Origin: an uncultured Clostridia bacterium
Lineage (GTDB): Bacteria > Bacillota > Clostridia > Oscillospirales > Ruminococcaceae
Direction of reading: 5' to 3'
Assembly: GCA_947627875.1 (NCBI GenBank)
Contig: CANQXS010000011.1
Coordinates: 1-64,000 of the forward strand
DNA length: 64,000 bases
Shown here: positions 17,637-27,150 of the stretch, piece by piece
How the letters are laid out: every line of letters begins with the position of its first letter
Position numbering within the stretch: the stretch's first letter is position 1
Program-made: the position numbers and the translations under genes
The notes under the pieces: model-generated
Databases searched by the model: none
What the model was told of the DNA's origin: nothing
Seen by the model: the letters and a program-made list of their open reading frames with translations, nothing else

Positions 17637-18078
17637 TAGCGATTTTAAATGAAAGGAAATAAGATGAAAATACAGTTTTCGGATCTTCGGCGGCGCGCAG
17701 ACGTGTCGGAAAGAGCCGCCCGAATTCCAAACGCTGTACTGGTTTTCAAGGAACCCAAATACCCCTTTCCTCGAGGGGAAGGGGTCGGTCGTTCGCCGAA
17801 CGGTGAACGACCGTGCTCAAAATTCCGCTCGAGAGCGAAGCGAACGACACAGCGACGCCGACTATATTTTCCTTTACAACAAGGCTATGGCGTCGCTTGT
17901 CCCCCTCTTCCTCTCTGAGGGCAATCTGATTGCTTCGCAATCAGATGCGTGGCAGGGGGTATGGAAGCGAAAAACCTCGGCGCTCGCCGAAATTTCCCCG
18001 CCGACAGGCGGCAAGTTTTTATTACCTTGCTCGCCGCAACGTTCCGAAATTCAGCAAAAAACTTTCGTCATCTTACTT
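17637..18078 (+). repeat. Non-coding palindrome-rich spacer
   Basis: No convincing gene in this stretch. It holds perfect or near-perfect hairpins: GGTCGTTC/GAACGACC near 17786-17811 and ATCTGATTGC/GCAATCAGAT near 17924-17946. A 21-base module at 17829-17849 recurs exactly, inverted, at 47451-47471. A short ORF from 17649 runs across the hairpins and is not credible. Confidence 0.65.
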
Positions 18079-19593
18079 TCATTTTCCAGCAAATTCGCTG
18101 AGCTTTGAGGAATCGAGCTTGTCAAACCCTTCAAGGAACCCGCAGAGCTCACCCGCTATCTTTTTCACTCCGCCCGTTTCGTCAGATTCGATATTCAGCG
18201 GCATAAGCGGCTCGTGGAGCGATAGCCTGAGCAGGAACCAGCCGTTACCGTGATTTTTGTCGAGATTGACTCTTACGCCCTCGAAGTTTGAAGGCGCAAG
18301 GCTCCAGCCCTCTTGCCCCTTTGCGTATTCGGACAGTTTATCTATGATGTCCTGCCCGTAGGGCTTGAAGTCCTCAAGCTTAAGGTCCATTCTGAACTCG
18401 CTGCTCTCGGCGGGCTCCCTGAGCTCCTTTATCAGTGACGAGAGCTCGTAGCCGTTTTTCCTTCCGCGCGAAAGCTCGATTATAAGCTTCGTAACGATAT
18501 ATGCGCCGTCGTCTAAGAAGTAATTTTCTTTGAAGGCGCCGTGACCCGAAGTCTCTATCGCCAGCTGGCTGTCGATCCCTTCGGAATTAAGGCGTATGGA
18601 TTCGTTGATGACGTTCCTGTAGCCGCGTCTGAAGCGGTGGTGAACGCCGCCCTTCGCGGCAATAAACTCCGCAAGACCCGAAGAGGTGACCGAGTCGGTT
18701 ACGATGGTAGTGTGGGGGTGATCCCTTAAGAGCATAGCCGAGAGCATAGCTATCAGGCGGTTGCGGTTGAGCTCGCTTCCGTCCGAAAGGACCGCGCCCG
18801 CGCGGTCAACGTCGGTGTCAAAGATTATTCCGAGGTCGGCGCGTGATTCCTTTACCGCTTCGGTTATCGACTCCATAGCCTCTTTGTTTTCGGGGTTGGG
18901 AATGTGGTTCGGGAAGCTTCCGTCGGGGTCTAAGTAGCGGGAGCCGGTTATATCCGCTCCGAGGGGCTTAAGTACCTTTTCGGCGTAGAATCCGCCCGCG
19001 CCGTTGCCCGCGTCTACGACTATACGCAGTCCTTCGAGGGGGCGCTCAGAGCCGCAGGCGGCCCTTATCATATCCGCAAGGCGCTTTGAATAAACGTCCA
19101 TAAAGCTGTCTTTTACAATGTCGACCTTTTTGAGACCGGTATGCCCTTCGCTTTCGGCAAAGGCGACCATCTCTTTTATGTCAGAAGCCTCGACGCCTCC
19201 CTCGGGGGTGAAGAATTTATATCCGTTGCGGTTGTAGGGAAGGTGAGAAGCCGTTACCATAACCGCGCCGTCGAACATAAAGCCCTCGGTTTTTGTGGTC
19301 ATAAACATCGCCGGAGTGCTCGCAAGCCCCATATCGGTGACGGAAATGCCCTCCGAGGAGAGCTCGTCGGCGAGCCAGCCGAGGAGCTTTTCTCCCGAAA
19401 GCCTTGAATCCCTGCCGACGGCGACGCGAAGCTTTGTCCTACCGGTGCGCTGAATGAGCCATAGCGCGAAGCCGCGCGCAATATCGCGGCAGGCGGTTTC
19501 GGTGAGGTTTACCTCCTGCCCCGGGACGCCCGCGATGGCGATTCCGCGGATATCGCTTTCGTTTCTGAGCTTTGAATAATCCTTTGTTTTCAT
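18079..19593 (-). CDS. Phosphomannomutase/phosphoglucomutase family protein
   Basis: A 504-residue phosphohexomutase: DIRGIAI at the N-terminus, VGRDSRLSG, the phosphoserine loop VMVTASHLPYNRNGYKFF, the metal loop FDTDVDRAG and a sugar loop ETSGHGAF. The TASHLP form and the ESxG loop fit the ManB/PgmB-type mutases acting on several hexose phosphates. The start at 19593 has CGGAGG upstream and excludes 35 unrelated codons. It is the second of three phosphohexomutases in the window and stands alone with its own promoter, away from the polysaccharide locus. Confidence 0.88.
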   Translation of the reverse strand: MKTKDYSKLRNESDIRGIAIAGVPGQEVNLTETACRDIARGFALWLIQRTGRTKLRVAVGRDSRLSGEKLLGWLADELSSEGISVTDMGLASTPAMFMTTKTEGFMFDGAVMVTASHLPYNRNGYKFFTPEGGVEASDIKEMVAFAESEGHTGLKKVDIVKDSFMDVYSKRLADMIRAACGSERPLEGLRIVVDAGNGAGGFYAEKVLKPLGADITGSRYLDPDGSFPNHIPNPENKEAMESITEAVKESRADLGIIFDTDVDRAGAVLSDGSELNRNRLIAMLSAMLLRDHPHTTIVTDSVTSSGLAEFIAAKGGVHHRFRRGYRNVINESIRLNSEGIDSQLAIETSGHGAFKENYFLDDGAYIVTKLIIELSRGRKNGYELSSLIKELREPAESSEFRMDLKLEDFKPYGQDIIDKLSEYAKGQEGWSLAPSNFEGVRVNLDKNHGNGWFLLRLSLHEPLMPLNIESDETGGVKKIAGELCGFLEGFDKLDSSKLSEFAGK

Positions 19594-19623
19594 TTCAAAA
19601 CCTCCGTTTAAGGTATTTACTGT

Positions 19624-19652
19624 ATTATAATACCTGCGGGGCAAAAAATCAA
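19624..19652 (-). promoter_or_regulatory. Sigma-A promoter of the phosphohexomutase gene
   Basis: On the minus strand, TTGATT, 17 bases, TATAAT, about 30 bases before the start codon. Confidence 0.75.
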
Positions 19653-19730
19653 TAGAGGAGAAAGCATTTGAGGGGTATGTTTTGAGCCAAAAAAGCATAG
19701 ATTATTACGTCCCCGAATTTCTCCCTCGGC

Positions 19731-19759
19731 TTGACATTTTTCGCAGTATTTGATATTAT
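19731..19759 (+). promoter_or_regulatory. Sigma-A promoter of the kinase/alpha-galactosidase operon
   Basis: TTGACA, 17 bases, TATTAT, followed by GGAGGGAGGTGAT before the kinase start. Confidence 0.8.
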
Positions 19760-19801
19760 TTTTAATAACATTTTAAATCGGAGGGAGGTGATCCGAGCCG
19801 T

Positions 19802-21694
19802 ATGACGGACGTTGAAGAAAAGGCTCTGTTTTCTCTCGGGGAGGGCGCTGACATAGAGGTCATCGCCAAGCTCAAGGAGAGCGACAGCGGCTCGGTCTAT
19901 GTCCTCTACGACAGGATCTGCGGGCGCAGGCTTCTCTTAAAGACGGGCAGCCGTGAGGTCCTCGAAAACGAGGCAAAAATGCTCGCAAGGTTCGCGGGCA
20001 GGGGCGTTCCCGAAGTATATCTCTGCCTCGAGCGCGGCGGGCAGTGCTTCCTTCTGCGCAGATATATCGAGGGCGTGAGCCTTTCGGAATATATCGAGTC
20101 CGAAGGACCGATGCCGCCGAAAAAAGCCGTAGAAATTGCCGCCGAGCTCTGCCGCATCGTTTCAAGGCTCCATTCGGGCAACCCTCCGGTCATACACCGC
20201 GACATAAAATGCGGCAACGTTATTATGGATTCCGAGGGCGAGGTATTTCTTGTTGATTTCGGAATTTCGAGGGAGTATGACGACGGCTCCGAGCGCGATA
20301 CTCAGGTCCTCGGAACTCCGATGACCGCACCGCCCGAGCAGTTCGGCTATACCCAGACCGACGAGCGCTCCGACGTTTACGCGATAGGAGTTCTATTAAA
20401 CGAGCTCATCACCGGCTCGGTAAAGGTCGATACCTCCAAAATGCCGAGAAAGGTCGCGGCGGTAGTAAGGCGCTGCACCGAGTTTTCACCGTCGCACAGA
20501 TACGCCGACGCAGTTGAGCTCGAAAAGGCTCTTTCGGGGCTCTACGGCGGCAAAAAAGCGGGCTTATCCCGCGGAATAAAGGCGGCTGCAATTCTGGCGG
20601 TGTCGGCGGCTGTCATCGCGGGCGCTTCGCTGTCGATACCGAGGCTCGTCCACGGCAGCTTTGAGGATGATACTTCGGAATCGCTCGGCGCCGCCTACAG
20701 CTTTGCCGATAAAGCCGTCGAGCGCGAGGCAAGAAGGATTTTGGGCAAGGAGACCGGCGATATAACGCGGGCCGACCTCGAAAACATAACCGAGTTTATG
20801 CTCGTTGGCGAGGATAGCATATCCAACTCCGAAGATATAATCATTCACGGCGCAACGATAGATGTCGCGGGAAAGCAGGTAAAGAACTTCGGCAACGTAA
20901 GCTCTCTCGAAGACATAGCCAATATGCCCAACCTCACGACGCTCGTTCTCTGCAATCAGGACATTTCGGACCTTTCGCCGCTCGAAGGGCTTCATCCGGT
21001 CTCGCTTTATCTTCACGGCAACCGCATATCCGACCTCTCTCCGCTTAAGGATATGACCTCGCTTGAGACTCTCTATATAACCTCGAACCCGCTCAGCGAC
21101 CTTTCGCCTCTTTCGGGGCTTTTCAGACTCACCCGCCTCGGGATAGGCGCCACCGAAATAACCGATCTCGACGACGTTGCGAAGATATCCGGGCTTTCGA
21201 GGCTCGAAATCCACGACTGCCCCAATCTTGAAGACGTGAGCGCGCTTTCCGAGATGAAAAGCATAAGCTTTCTCGGCTTCCGCCCCGCGACGAGCGAGGT
21301 AATAGACGTTATATCCGAAATGACTTCTATTCAGCACCTTTACCTCTGGGAGGGCTACAGCCTCGGCAATCTCGACAGGCTCTCGAAGCTTGAGAATCTG
21401 CGCAACCTCGTCCTCGACGGCTGCGCCATACATTCGATAGATAACGTTGCGGAGTATTTCCCCGTGCTCGTCTATTTCACCATTAGATACGACAGCGTAT
21501 CCGACCTTTCGCCGCTCGCGGAATCAGAGAGCATTACCGACGTGGCTCTTACCGCCTGCACCGTAAAGGATTACGGCGCGCTGGCGCTGATGCCGAATTT
21601 AAAAAACGTATACTGCACCGAGGAGCAGGCGGAAGAAGTAAGAAAGGTCCTCGCCGGCAGGGAGGACGTAAACATAGTCATAGAGATCGCTTAG
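19802..21694 (+). CDS. Membrane Ser/Thr protein kinase with extracellular leucine-rich repeats
   Basis: A 630-residue protein. Residues 15-245 are a Hanks-type kinase with Lys47, Glu57, HRDIKCGNV (Asp134), DFG (152-154) and the activation-loop end APPEQFGY; all catalytic residues are present. A single membrane segment is at about 259-278. The outside part (about 340-610) is made of 22-residue internalin-like leucine-rich repeats (repeated DLSPLxxL with NxIS). Bacterial kinases of this class usually carry PASTA or other sensor domains, so an LRR sensor is unusual. It is followed after 10 bases by an alpha-galactosidase gene, hinting at sensing of a carbohydrate or wall-linked ligand; that link is inference. 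Confidence 0.88.
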   Translation: MTDVEEKALFSLGEGADIEVIAKLKESDSGSVYVLYDRICGRRLLLKTGSREVLENEAKMLARFAGRGVPEVYLCLERGGQCFLLRRYIEGVSLSEYIESEGPMPPKKAVEIAAELCRIVSRLHSGNPPVIHRDIKCGNVIMDSEGEVFLVDFGISREYDDGSERDTQVLGTPMTAPPEQFGYTQTDERSDVYAIGVLLNELITGSVKVDTSKMPRKVAAVVRRCTEFSPSHRYADAVELEKALSGLYGGKKAGLSRGIKAAAILAVSAAVIAGASLSIPRLVHGSFEDDTSESLGAAYSFADKAVEREARRILGKETGDITRADLENITEFMLVGEDSISNSEDIIIHGATIDVAGKQVKNFGNVSSLEDIANMPNLTTLVLCNQDISDLSPLEGLHPVSLYLHGNRISDLSPLKDMTSLETLYITSNPLSDLSPLSGLFRLTRLGIGATEITDLDDVAKISGLSRLEIHDCPNLEDVSALSEMKSISFLGFRPATSEVIDVISEMTSIQHLYLWEGYSLGNLDRLSKLENLRNLVLDGCAIHSIDNVAEYFPVLVYFTIRYDSVSDLSPLAESESITDVALTACTVKDYGALALMPNLKNVYCTEEQAEEVRKVLAGREDVNIVIEIA

Positions 21695-21704
21695 GAGGCG
21701 CGAT

Positions 21705-23540
21705 ATGGAATTTTACGCTGAATTGAAGCTGCGGGGAGACGGCTATGCGGGAGGATTTTCCTGCGGAGCAACGATGACCTCGAGCGACACCGCCGCAAGG
21801 CTAAAGAAGGTTTCGGAATCCGAGAGCAAAACCGTCTGGGAGACCCCCGAGGGAGTCAGGCTCACTCAGACAAAGGAGCAAAGAGGCGGCGCGGTGATAC
21901 TGTCTGCCGAGCTCTTTAACGGCTCCGACTGCGATATTACCGCCGAAATGCTCGCCTCGGTCGCGATAAGAAACATCGCGGCGGATAAGGTCCACAGGCT
22001 GCAATCCTTCTGGAGCGCCGAGGGCAAGCTCAGGACCGAGACGGTTAAAGAGCTTCACTTGGAGCCTTCGTGGAACCGCTGCGGCTTAAGGTTTGAAAAG
22101 TTCGGGAACGTAGGCTCTATGCCCGTCAGGAAATACTTCCCGTTTGTCGCGCTCGAAAACAGCGAAACCGGGGAGTTCGTCGGGATACAGCTTTACTGCG
22201 CGGCTTCCTGGCAGATAGAGCTTTTATGCAAAAACGACGACACCCTTTCGGCGGTAGGCGGTCTTGCCGACGCCGATTTCGGGCAGTGGAGCAAAACGCT
22301 CGCCCCGGGCGAAAGCTTCGAGGCTCCGAGGGCTGCTGTAGCCTTCGGAAATTCCCTCGAAGAGGTCTGCGACAGGCTCGTTAAGGCTCAGAAGCCGAAC
22401 ATCTCGCCCACAGATTCCGATATGGGGATAGTCTTCAACGAATACTGCACCACCTGGGGCAACCCGAGCTTTGAAAACGTAAAGAGGATATGCGACAAAA
22501 TTGCCGGAAAGGGGATAAAATATCTCGTAATAGATTCCGGCTGGTACGGGACCGAGCGCTGGTGGGAGAGCGTCGGCGACTGGAACGTAAACGAGAGCCG
22601 CTTCCCCGGCGGAATGAAGCCGATAGCCGATTATATCCGCTCTAAGGGAATGATACCCGGGCTTTGGTTCGAGCTCGAGGCGCTGGCTTGGGGCTGCGGG
22701 CATTTTAACGACCCCGCCCATCTGATGAAAAAATACGGCGTTCCGCTGACGGTAGGCGGCAGACGCTTTTGGGATATGGAAGACCCTTGGGTAAAGGACT
22801 ACCTCTTTGAAAAGGTCATAAAGCTCCTGCGCGACTGCGGCTTCGGATATGTAAAGATAGACTATAACGACACCGTCGGAACAGGCTGCGACGGCGCCGA
22901 GAGCCTCGGCGAAGGTCTCAGAAGAAAGGTCGAGGCTTCGCGGGAATTCTTCGCGCGGATAGCGAAGGAGATCCCCGGGATAGTTATAGAAAACTGCTCG
23001 AGCGGCGGACACAGGCTCGTCCCGCCGATGATGGAGCTTGCAAGCCAGGCGAGCTTTTCGGACGCCCACGAGACGAAGGCGATACCGATAATCGCGGCTA
23101 ATCTCCACCGCGTAATAAAGCCGGAGCAGTGCCAGATATGGGCTGTTCTCAGAAAGACCGACAACAGCGACAGGCTGCATTATTCCCTCGCCGCCGCGCT
23201 TCTGGGGAGAATGTGCCTCAGCGGAGACATCTACGACCTCTCCGATGAGCAGTGGGCAATAGTCGACGAAGGAATGAAATTCTACCGCCGCGCCGCCGAT
23301 ATAATAAAGAACGGCAGAACGGTTTTGATCGACTGCGCCGCCGAGAGCTATAACCGCCCGACGGGCTGCCAGCTCGTTCTGAGGGAATACGGCGGCGAAG
23401 GTCTTGCGGTTCTGCACAGGTTCGAGGATTCCCGCCTTCCCGAGAGGATACTCCCCGAGGGCGCGGAGGTCGTCGCGGAGTTCGGAGAAGCCGACCGCGA
23501 CTTCAGCGCAAAGGCGTGGATATACAGACGCAAAATTTAA
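21705..23540 (+). CDS. Alpha-galactosidase (GH36 family)
   Basis: A 611-residue protein with an N-terminal beta-domain and a (beta/alpha)8 barrel. Seen are WFELEALAWG, the nucleophile strand YVKIDYND (Asp near residue 386) and the acid/base region NCSSGGHR followed by FSDAHE, in the order typical of GH36. No signal peptide is present, so it should act in the cytoplasm on imported alpha-galactosides such as melibiose or raffinose products. It appears co-transcribed with the LRR kinase. Other GH36 activities (for example alpha-N-acetylgalactosaminidase) cannot be excluded. Confidence 0.88.
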   Translation: MEFYAELKLRGDGYAGGFSCGATMTSSDTAARLKKVSESESKTVWETPEGVRLTQTKEQRGGAVILSAELFNGSDCDITAEMLASVAIRNIAADKVHRLQSFWSAEGKLRTETVKELHLEPSWNRCGLRFEKFGNVGSMPVRKYFPFVALENSETGEFVGIQLYCAASWQIELLCKNDDTLSAVGGLADADFGQWSKTLAPGESFEAPRAAVAFGNSLEEVCDRLVKAQKPNISPTDSDMGIVFNEYCTTWGNPSFENVKRICDKIAGKGIKYLVIDSGWYGTERWWESVGDWNVNESRFPGGMKPIADYIRSKGMIPGLWFELEALAWGCGHFNDPAHLMKKYGVPLTVGGRRFWDMEDPWVKDYLFEKVIKLLRDCGFGYVKIDYNDTVGTGCDGAESLGEGLRRKVEASREFFARIAKEIPGIVIENCSSGGHRLVPPMMELASQASFSDAHETKAIPIIAANLHRVIKPEQCQIWAVLRKTDNSDRLHYSLAAALLGRMCLSGDIYDLSDEQWAIVDEGMKFYRRAADIIKNGRTVLIDCAAESYNRPTGCQLVLREYGGEGLAVLHRFEDSRLPERILPEGAEVVAEFGEADRDFSAKAWIYRRKI

Positions 23541-23858
23541 AAGTTTTCGGTCGAGCCTTTTCCAAAAGGCTCGCGAGAGTCCAGAGGCGAGTAGCCTCTG
23601 GTCGCAGCCCGCAGGCTGCGAAATCTCTTGCGCAGCGAAGCGCAGGAGGGTAGTCAAAACAGTCCGGTGGACTGTTTTGACATAGGGGACCCTCGCCGGG
23701 GGTCCCCTGATTTGACTCGCGACGAGCGAGGCAAATTATAATAGGCGTCCGAGAACTGTTGCTTCACGCCTTTCGGTGAAAGATATAACCCCTTCGCGAG
23801 GCGGGGTATTTGATTTCTCCGAAAACCTTTGGTTTTTCACTTCCCTGCTCTTCCTGTA
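23541..23858 (+). repeat. Non-coding string of perfect hairpins (dispersed repeat copy 1)
   Basis: Five back-to-back palindromes: GAGCCTTTT/AAAAGGCTC, CCAGAGGC/GCCTCTGG, CGCAGCC/GGCTGCG, GTCAAAACAGTCC/GGACTGTTTTGAC and GGGGACCC/GGGTCCCC. The two ends of the block match, in inverse order and orientation, modules at 47589-47616 and 47376-47401. The 26 bases at 23689-23714 are identical to the latter. No gene is seen. Confidence 0.75.
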
Positions 23859-23887
23859 TTGATTTTTTTGCGCAACGGTGGTAAAAT
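23859..23887 (+). promoter_or_regulatory. Sigma-A promoter of metA
   Basis: TTGATT, 17 bases, TAAAAT, ending 30 bases before the start codon. The leader is too short for an S-box or T-box riboswitch. Confidence 0.7.
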
Positions 23888-23917
23888 GGTCAATATAACA
23901 TCTTAAGGAGAACAGCT

Positions 23918-24835
23918 ATGCCTATTAAGATACCTAATTCCCTGCCCGCGGCAAAAACCCTCACCGATGAAAATATCTTCATTATGACCGAAACGCGGGC
24001 TCTCACTCAGGATATAAGACCGCTAAAAATCCTTATCCTAAATCTTATGCCGACAAAGATTGCCACCGAGACCCAGCTCGCGCGGCTTTTGGGCAATACC
24101 CCTCTTCAGGTCGAAATTGAGCTGATACATACAAAGAGCTATGAGTCGAAAAACACCTCTCAGGAGCATTTGCTTTCGTTCTACAAGACCTTTGACGACG
24201 TAAAGAGCTCCCGCTTCGACGGAATGATAATAACCGGCGCGCCGGTAGAGCACCTCGAATTCGAGGAGGTAGAATACTGGGACGAGCTCTGCGAGATATT
24301 CGAGTGGTCAAAGACCCACGTCCATTCTACGTTTCATATCTGCTGGGGAGCGCAGGCGGGGCTTTATTACCACTTCGGAGTGAAGAAGATACCTCTGCCC
24401 GAAAAGCTCTTCGGGGTCTTCCCTCACACCGTCGACTATAAAAACCCGATACTCTTCCGCGGCTTCGACGACGTGTTTTACGTCCCGCATTCCCGCAATT
24501 CAACTGTAGACCGCGCCGAGCTCGAGCGCATCCCAGAAATTAAGATACTCGCTTCGAGCAAGGAGGCGGGCGTTTATGCCTGTATGACTCGCGAGGGCAG
24601 GCAGATCTTCATTACAGGTCATTCGGAATACGAAGCGGGAACGCTCGCTCAGGAGTATTTCCGCGACAAAAACAAGGGGATAGATATAAAAGTCCCGAAG
24701 AACTACTTTCCCGACGACGACCCTACAAAGGCGCCCGTCGTGACCTGGAAGGCACACGCCAATCTTCTGTATTCCAACTGGCTCAACTACTTCGTCTATC
24801 AGACCACGCCTTATGACGTCGACGAAATAAAATAA
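23918..24835 (+). CDS. metA: Homoserine O-acetyltransferase (MetA/MetAA family)
   Basis: A 305-residue MetA-family acyltransferase with the catalytic Cys142 (HICWGAQ) and the His-x-Glu pair (TGHSEYE). Residue 111 is Glu (GAPVEHLEF). In this family Glu111 marks acetyl-CoA use while Gly111 marks succinyl-CoA use, so this enzyme should make O-acetyl-L-homoserine for methionine synthesis. The [12 protein letters not shown]-terminus is typical and full length. It stands alone with its own promoter. Confidence 0.95.
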   Translation: MPIKIPNSLPAAKTLTDENIFIMTETRALTQDIRPLKILILNLMPTKIATETQLARLLGNTPLQVEIELIHTKSYESKNTSQEHLLSFYKTFDDVKSSRFDGMIITGAPVEHLEFEEVEYWDELCEIFEWSKTHVHSTFHICWGAQAGLYYHFGVKKIPLPEKLFGVFPHTVDYKNPILFRGFDDVFYVPHSRNSTVDRAELERIPEIKILASSKEAGVYACMTREGRQIFITGHSEYEAGTLAQEYFRDKNKGIDIKVPKNYFPDDDPTKAPVVTWKAHANLLYSNWLNYFVYQTTPYDVDEIK

Positions 24836-24881
24836 AATTATACGCTTAAGCAAATACCGCCGAAAGGAGGAAGCCGCCCTT

Positions 24882-26414
24882 ATGAACGCCGGAGGCTCGC
24901 AGATAAAAGAAAAGCTCGCCGAAACCATTAAGGCGGTCTTCCCGATACTCGCGATAGTCCTTATTCTTTGCTTTACCGTCGCGCCCGTTTCGCCGAGCAT
25001 TCTTCTTACGTTCCTTGTCGGAGCGGTAATGCTCATTGTAGGAATGCTCCTGTTTTCGGTCGGAGTCGACCTCTCTATGACCAAAATGGGCGAGCGCGTC
25101 GGAACAGCTCTCACAAAAAGCAAGAACGCCTTTTTGATGTCGGCTCTCGGCTTTATTATGGGAATGATAATAACCGTCTCCGAGCCCGACCTTCAGGTCT
25201 TAGCGGGTCAGGTCCCTTCGGTCTCGAATACGGTCATAATCCTCGCTGTTTCGGCGGGAGTGGGGCTGTTTCTGGTGTTCGCGATTTTGAGAATGCTCTT
25301 TTCGGTATCGCTTTCCAAAATGCTCGCGGTGTTTTATATCGCGGTGTTCCTGCTCGCGCTGTTTGTCCCCGACGATTTTCTCGCCGTCGCCTTCGATTCC
25401 GGAGGAGTCACCACCGGACCTATGACCGTTCCCTTTATTATGGCTTTGGGCATAGGCATTTCCTCGATAAGAAGCGATAAACACGCCGCCGACGACAGCT
25501 TCGGGCTGATCTCCCTCTGCTCCGTCGGACCGATAATAGCAGTATTGATCCTCGGAATGATATACCGCCCCGACGGCGCCGAAACGGTCTCGGAGCAGAT
25601 ACCTATCGTCGACAACACCGTCGACCTAAGAAGGCTGTTTCAGAGCGGGCTGCCGGTATATATGAAGGAAATGGCGGTATCGCTCCTTCCGATAGCCCTG
25701 TTTTTCGGGATATTCCAGCTCTTTACCCGCGACATAACCAAAAAGGCGCTCATAAAGATAGGCGTCGGGCTCGCATATACATATATCGGGCTTGTTTTGT
25801 TCCTCACGGGGGTAAACGTAGGCTTTATGCCCGCGGGCAACTACCTCGGTCAGACTATAGCTTCGCTGCCCTACCGCTGGATAATCGTCCCGATAGGAAT
25901 GGTGATCGGATATTTCATCGTCCTTGCCGAGCCCGCCGTTTTCGTTCTGACCAAGCAGGTCGAGGAGCTCTCCTCGGGCGCTATTTCGGCTAAGGCTATG
26001 GGTTTAAGCCTTTCGGTCGGCGTTTCGCTGTCGATAGGGATAGCTATGCTCAGGGTTTTAACCGGTATCCCGATAATGTGGTTTATTCTTCCGTGCTACG
26101 CTGTTGCGCTGATTTTGAGCTTTTTTGTCCCGAAGCTCTTTACCGCAATAGCCTTCGACTCGGGCGGAGTCGCCTCGGGACCTATGACGGCAACTTTTTT
26201 GCTGCCGTTTGCTATGGGAGCCTGCAAGGTCGCGGGCGGAAACATAATCACCGACGCTTTCGGCGTTGTGGCGATGGTCGCGATGACCCCGCTTATAACC
26301 ATTCAGGCTATGGGGCTTGTTTTCAGGATAAAAGAGAGCCGTATGCACAAAGCCGCGCGCAGAGCAGGGCTTTCTATGCTTGACTACGGCGACGCCGAGA
26401 TAATCGAACTTTAA
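24882..26414 (+). CDS. DUF1538 membrane protein (probable transporter)
   Basis: A 510-residue integral membrane protein with about 12 segments, made of two homologous halves. Each half contains VAFDSGGVTTGPMT or its counterpart IAFDSGGVASGPMT, plus a conserved SEP/AEP segment (VSEPDLQV, LAEPAVFV). The twofold repeat with paired small-residue motifs is typical of inverted-topology transporters and of DUF1538. The substrate is not known. A tandem PII-like protein follows after 12 bases and is the likely regulator. Confidence 0.85.
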   Translation: MNAGGSQIKEKLAETIKAVFPILAIVLILCFTVAPVSPSILLTFLVGAVMLIVGMLLFSVGVDLSMTKMGERVGTALTKSKNAFLMSALGFIMGMIITVSEPDLQVLAGQVPSVSNTVIILAVSAGVGLFLVFAILRMLFSVSLSKMLAVFYIAVFLLALFVPDDFLAVAFDSGGVTTGPMTVPFIMALGIGISSIRSDKHAADDSFGLISLCSVGPIIAVLILGMIYRPDGAETVSEQIPIVDNTVDLRRLFQSGLPVYMKEMAVSLLPIALFFGIFQLFTRDITKKALIKIGVGLAYTYIGLVLFLTGVNVGFMPAGNYLGQTIASLPYRWIIVPIGMVIGYFIVLAEPAVFVLTKQVEELSSGAISAKAMGLSLSVGVSLSIGIAMLRVLTGIPIMWFILPCYAVALILSFFVPKLFTAIAFDSGGVASGPMTATFLLPFAMGACKVAGGNIITDAFGVVAMVAMTPLITIQAMGLVFRIKESRMHKAARRAGLSMLDYGDAEIIEL

Positions 26415-26426
26415 GGCGGTGAAATA

Positions 26427-27104
26427 ATGGGAAGGCTTTATCTGACCGCCACGGTGGTCGACAGGAAAAACGGTCCGCGCTACGAGCGGCTCTTTAAAGA
26501 CTGCGGAATAGCCGTTACATTTACCGCTCTCGGCGCAGGAACGGCACGCGGCGACGTTCTCGATTACCTCGGGCTCGAATCCGCCGAAAAAGAGGTCATC
26601 TTCTCGGTTTTAGAGGAGGAAGACTGGCTTTCGCTCAAAGGCGAGCTCCGCCGAAAGATGAAGATAGACGCCCCGGGTGGGGGAATAGCCTTTACGGTGC
26701 CGCTGAGCAGCATAGGCGGCAGGAGGGCGCTGCAATTTCTGCTTGCAAAGCAGGATTACAAAAAAGAGGAGGAATCGGTCTTGAAGGAGACTTCTCACGA
26801 GCTTATAATCGCGATAGCGAACCGAGGCTATACCGACCTCGTTATGGACGCCGCGCGCGCCGCCGGAGCCTACGGCGGAACGGTTATACAGGCAAAAGGC
26901 ACCGGAATGGCGCAGGCGGAGAAATTTATGGGCGTATCGCTCGCCGCCGAGAAGGAAATGGTGTTTATAGTAACCAAGACCGAGCAGAAAAACCCGATAA
27001 TGAAGGCGATAATGGAGCAGGTCGGCGTTGAGAGCAGGGCTCAGGCGATAGTTTTCTCGCTGCCGGTTACCGACACCGCGGGACTGAGGCTTATAGAGGA
27101 CTGA
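26427..27104 (+). CDS. Tandem PII-like regulatory protein
   Basis: A 225-residue protein with two PII-like ferredoxin folds (about residues 1-105 and 118-222). The second half has the PII strand-loop pattern ITYGGTVIQAKGTG-like (AAGAYGGTVIQAKGTGMAQ), the loop that in GlnB/GlnK binds nucleotide; the first half is more diverged. The uridylylation tyrosine region of classical GlnB is not evident. Paired with a DUF1538 membrane protein, it probably gates or senses that transporter, as GlnK does AmtB. That role is inference. Confidence 0.8.
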   Translation: MGRLYLTATVVDRKNGPRYERLFKDCGIAVTFTALGAGTARGDVLDYLGLESAEKEVIFSVLEEEDWLSLKGELRRKMKIDAPGGGIAFTVPLSSIGGRRALQFLLAKQDYKKEEESVLKETSHELIIAIANRGYTDLVMDAARAAGAYGGTVIQAKGTGMAQAEKFMGVSLAAEKEMVFIVTKTEQKNPIMKAIMEQVGVESRAQAIVFSLPVTDTAGLRLIED

Positions 27105-27112
27105 CATAAAAT

Positions 27113-27150
27113 TAAGCGGAGGACAGGATGTTCTCCGCTTTTGTTTTGTA
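27113..27150 (+). terminator. Terminator after the PII-like gene
   Basis: AGCGGAG and CTCCGCT arms followed by TTTGTTTTG; lies between converging genes. Confidence 0.7.

Noticed and set aside
17649-18108. Two short plus-strand ORFs upstream of the phosphohexomutase
   Set aside because: They cross the hairpin modules, match nothing recognisable and have no consistent codon usage, though the first has a passable ribosome-binding site.
22224-23657. 477-codon minus-strand frame
   Set aside because: Antisense to the GH36 gene, whose catalytic motifs are clear; the long open frame is a result of high-GC codon bias.
23720-23917. Possible SAM or T-box riboswitch before metA
   Set aside because: The promoter at 23859-23887 leaves a leader of about 25 bases, too short, and no terminator/antiterminator pair is present.
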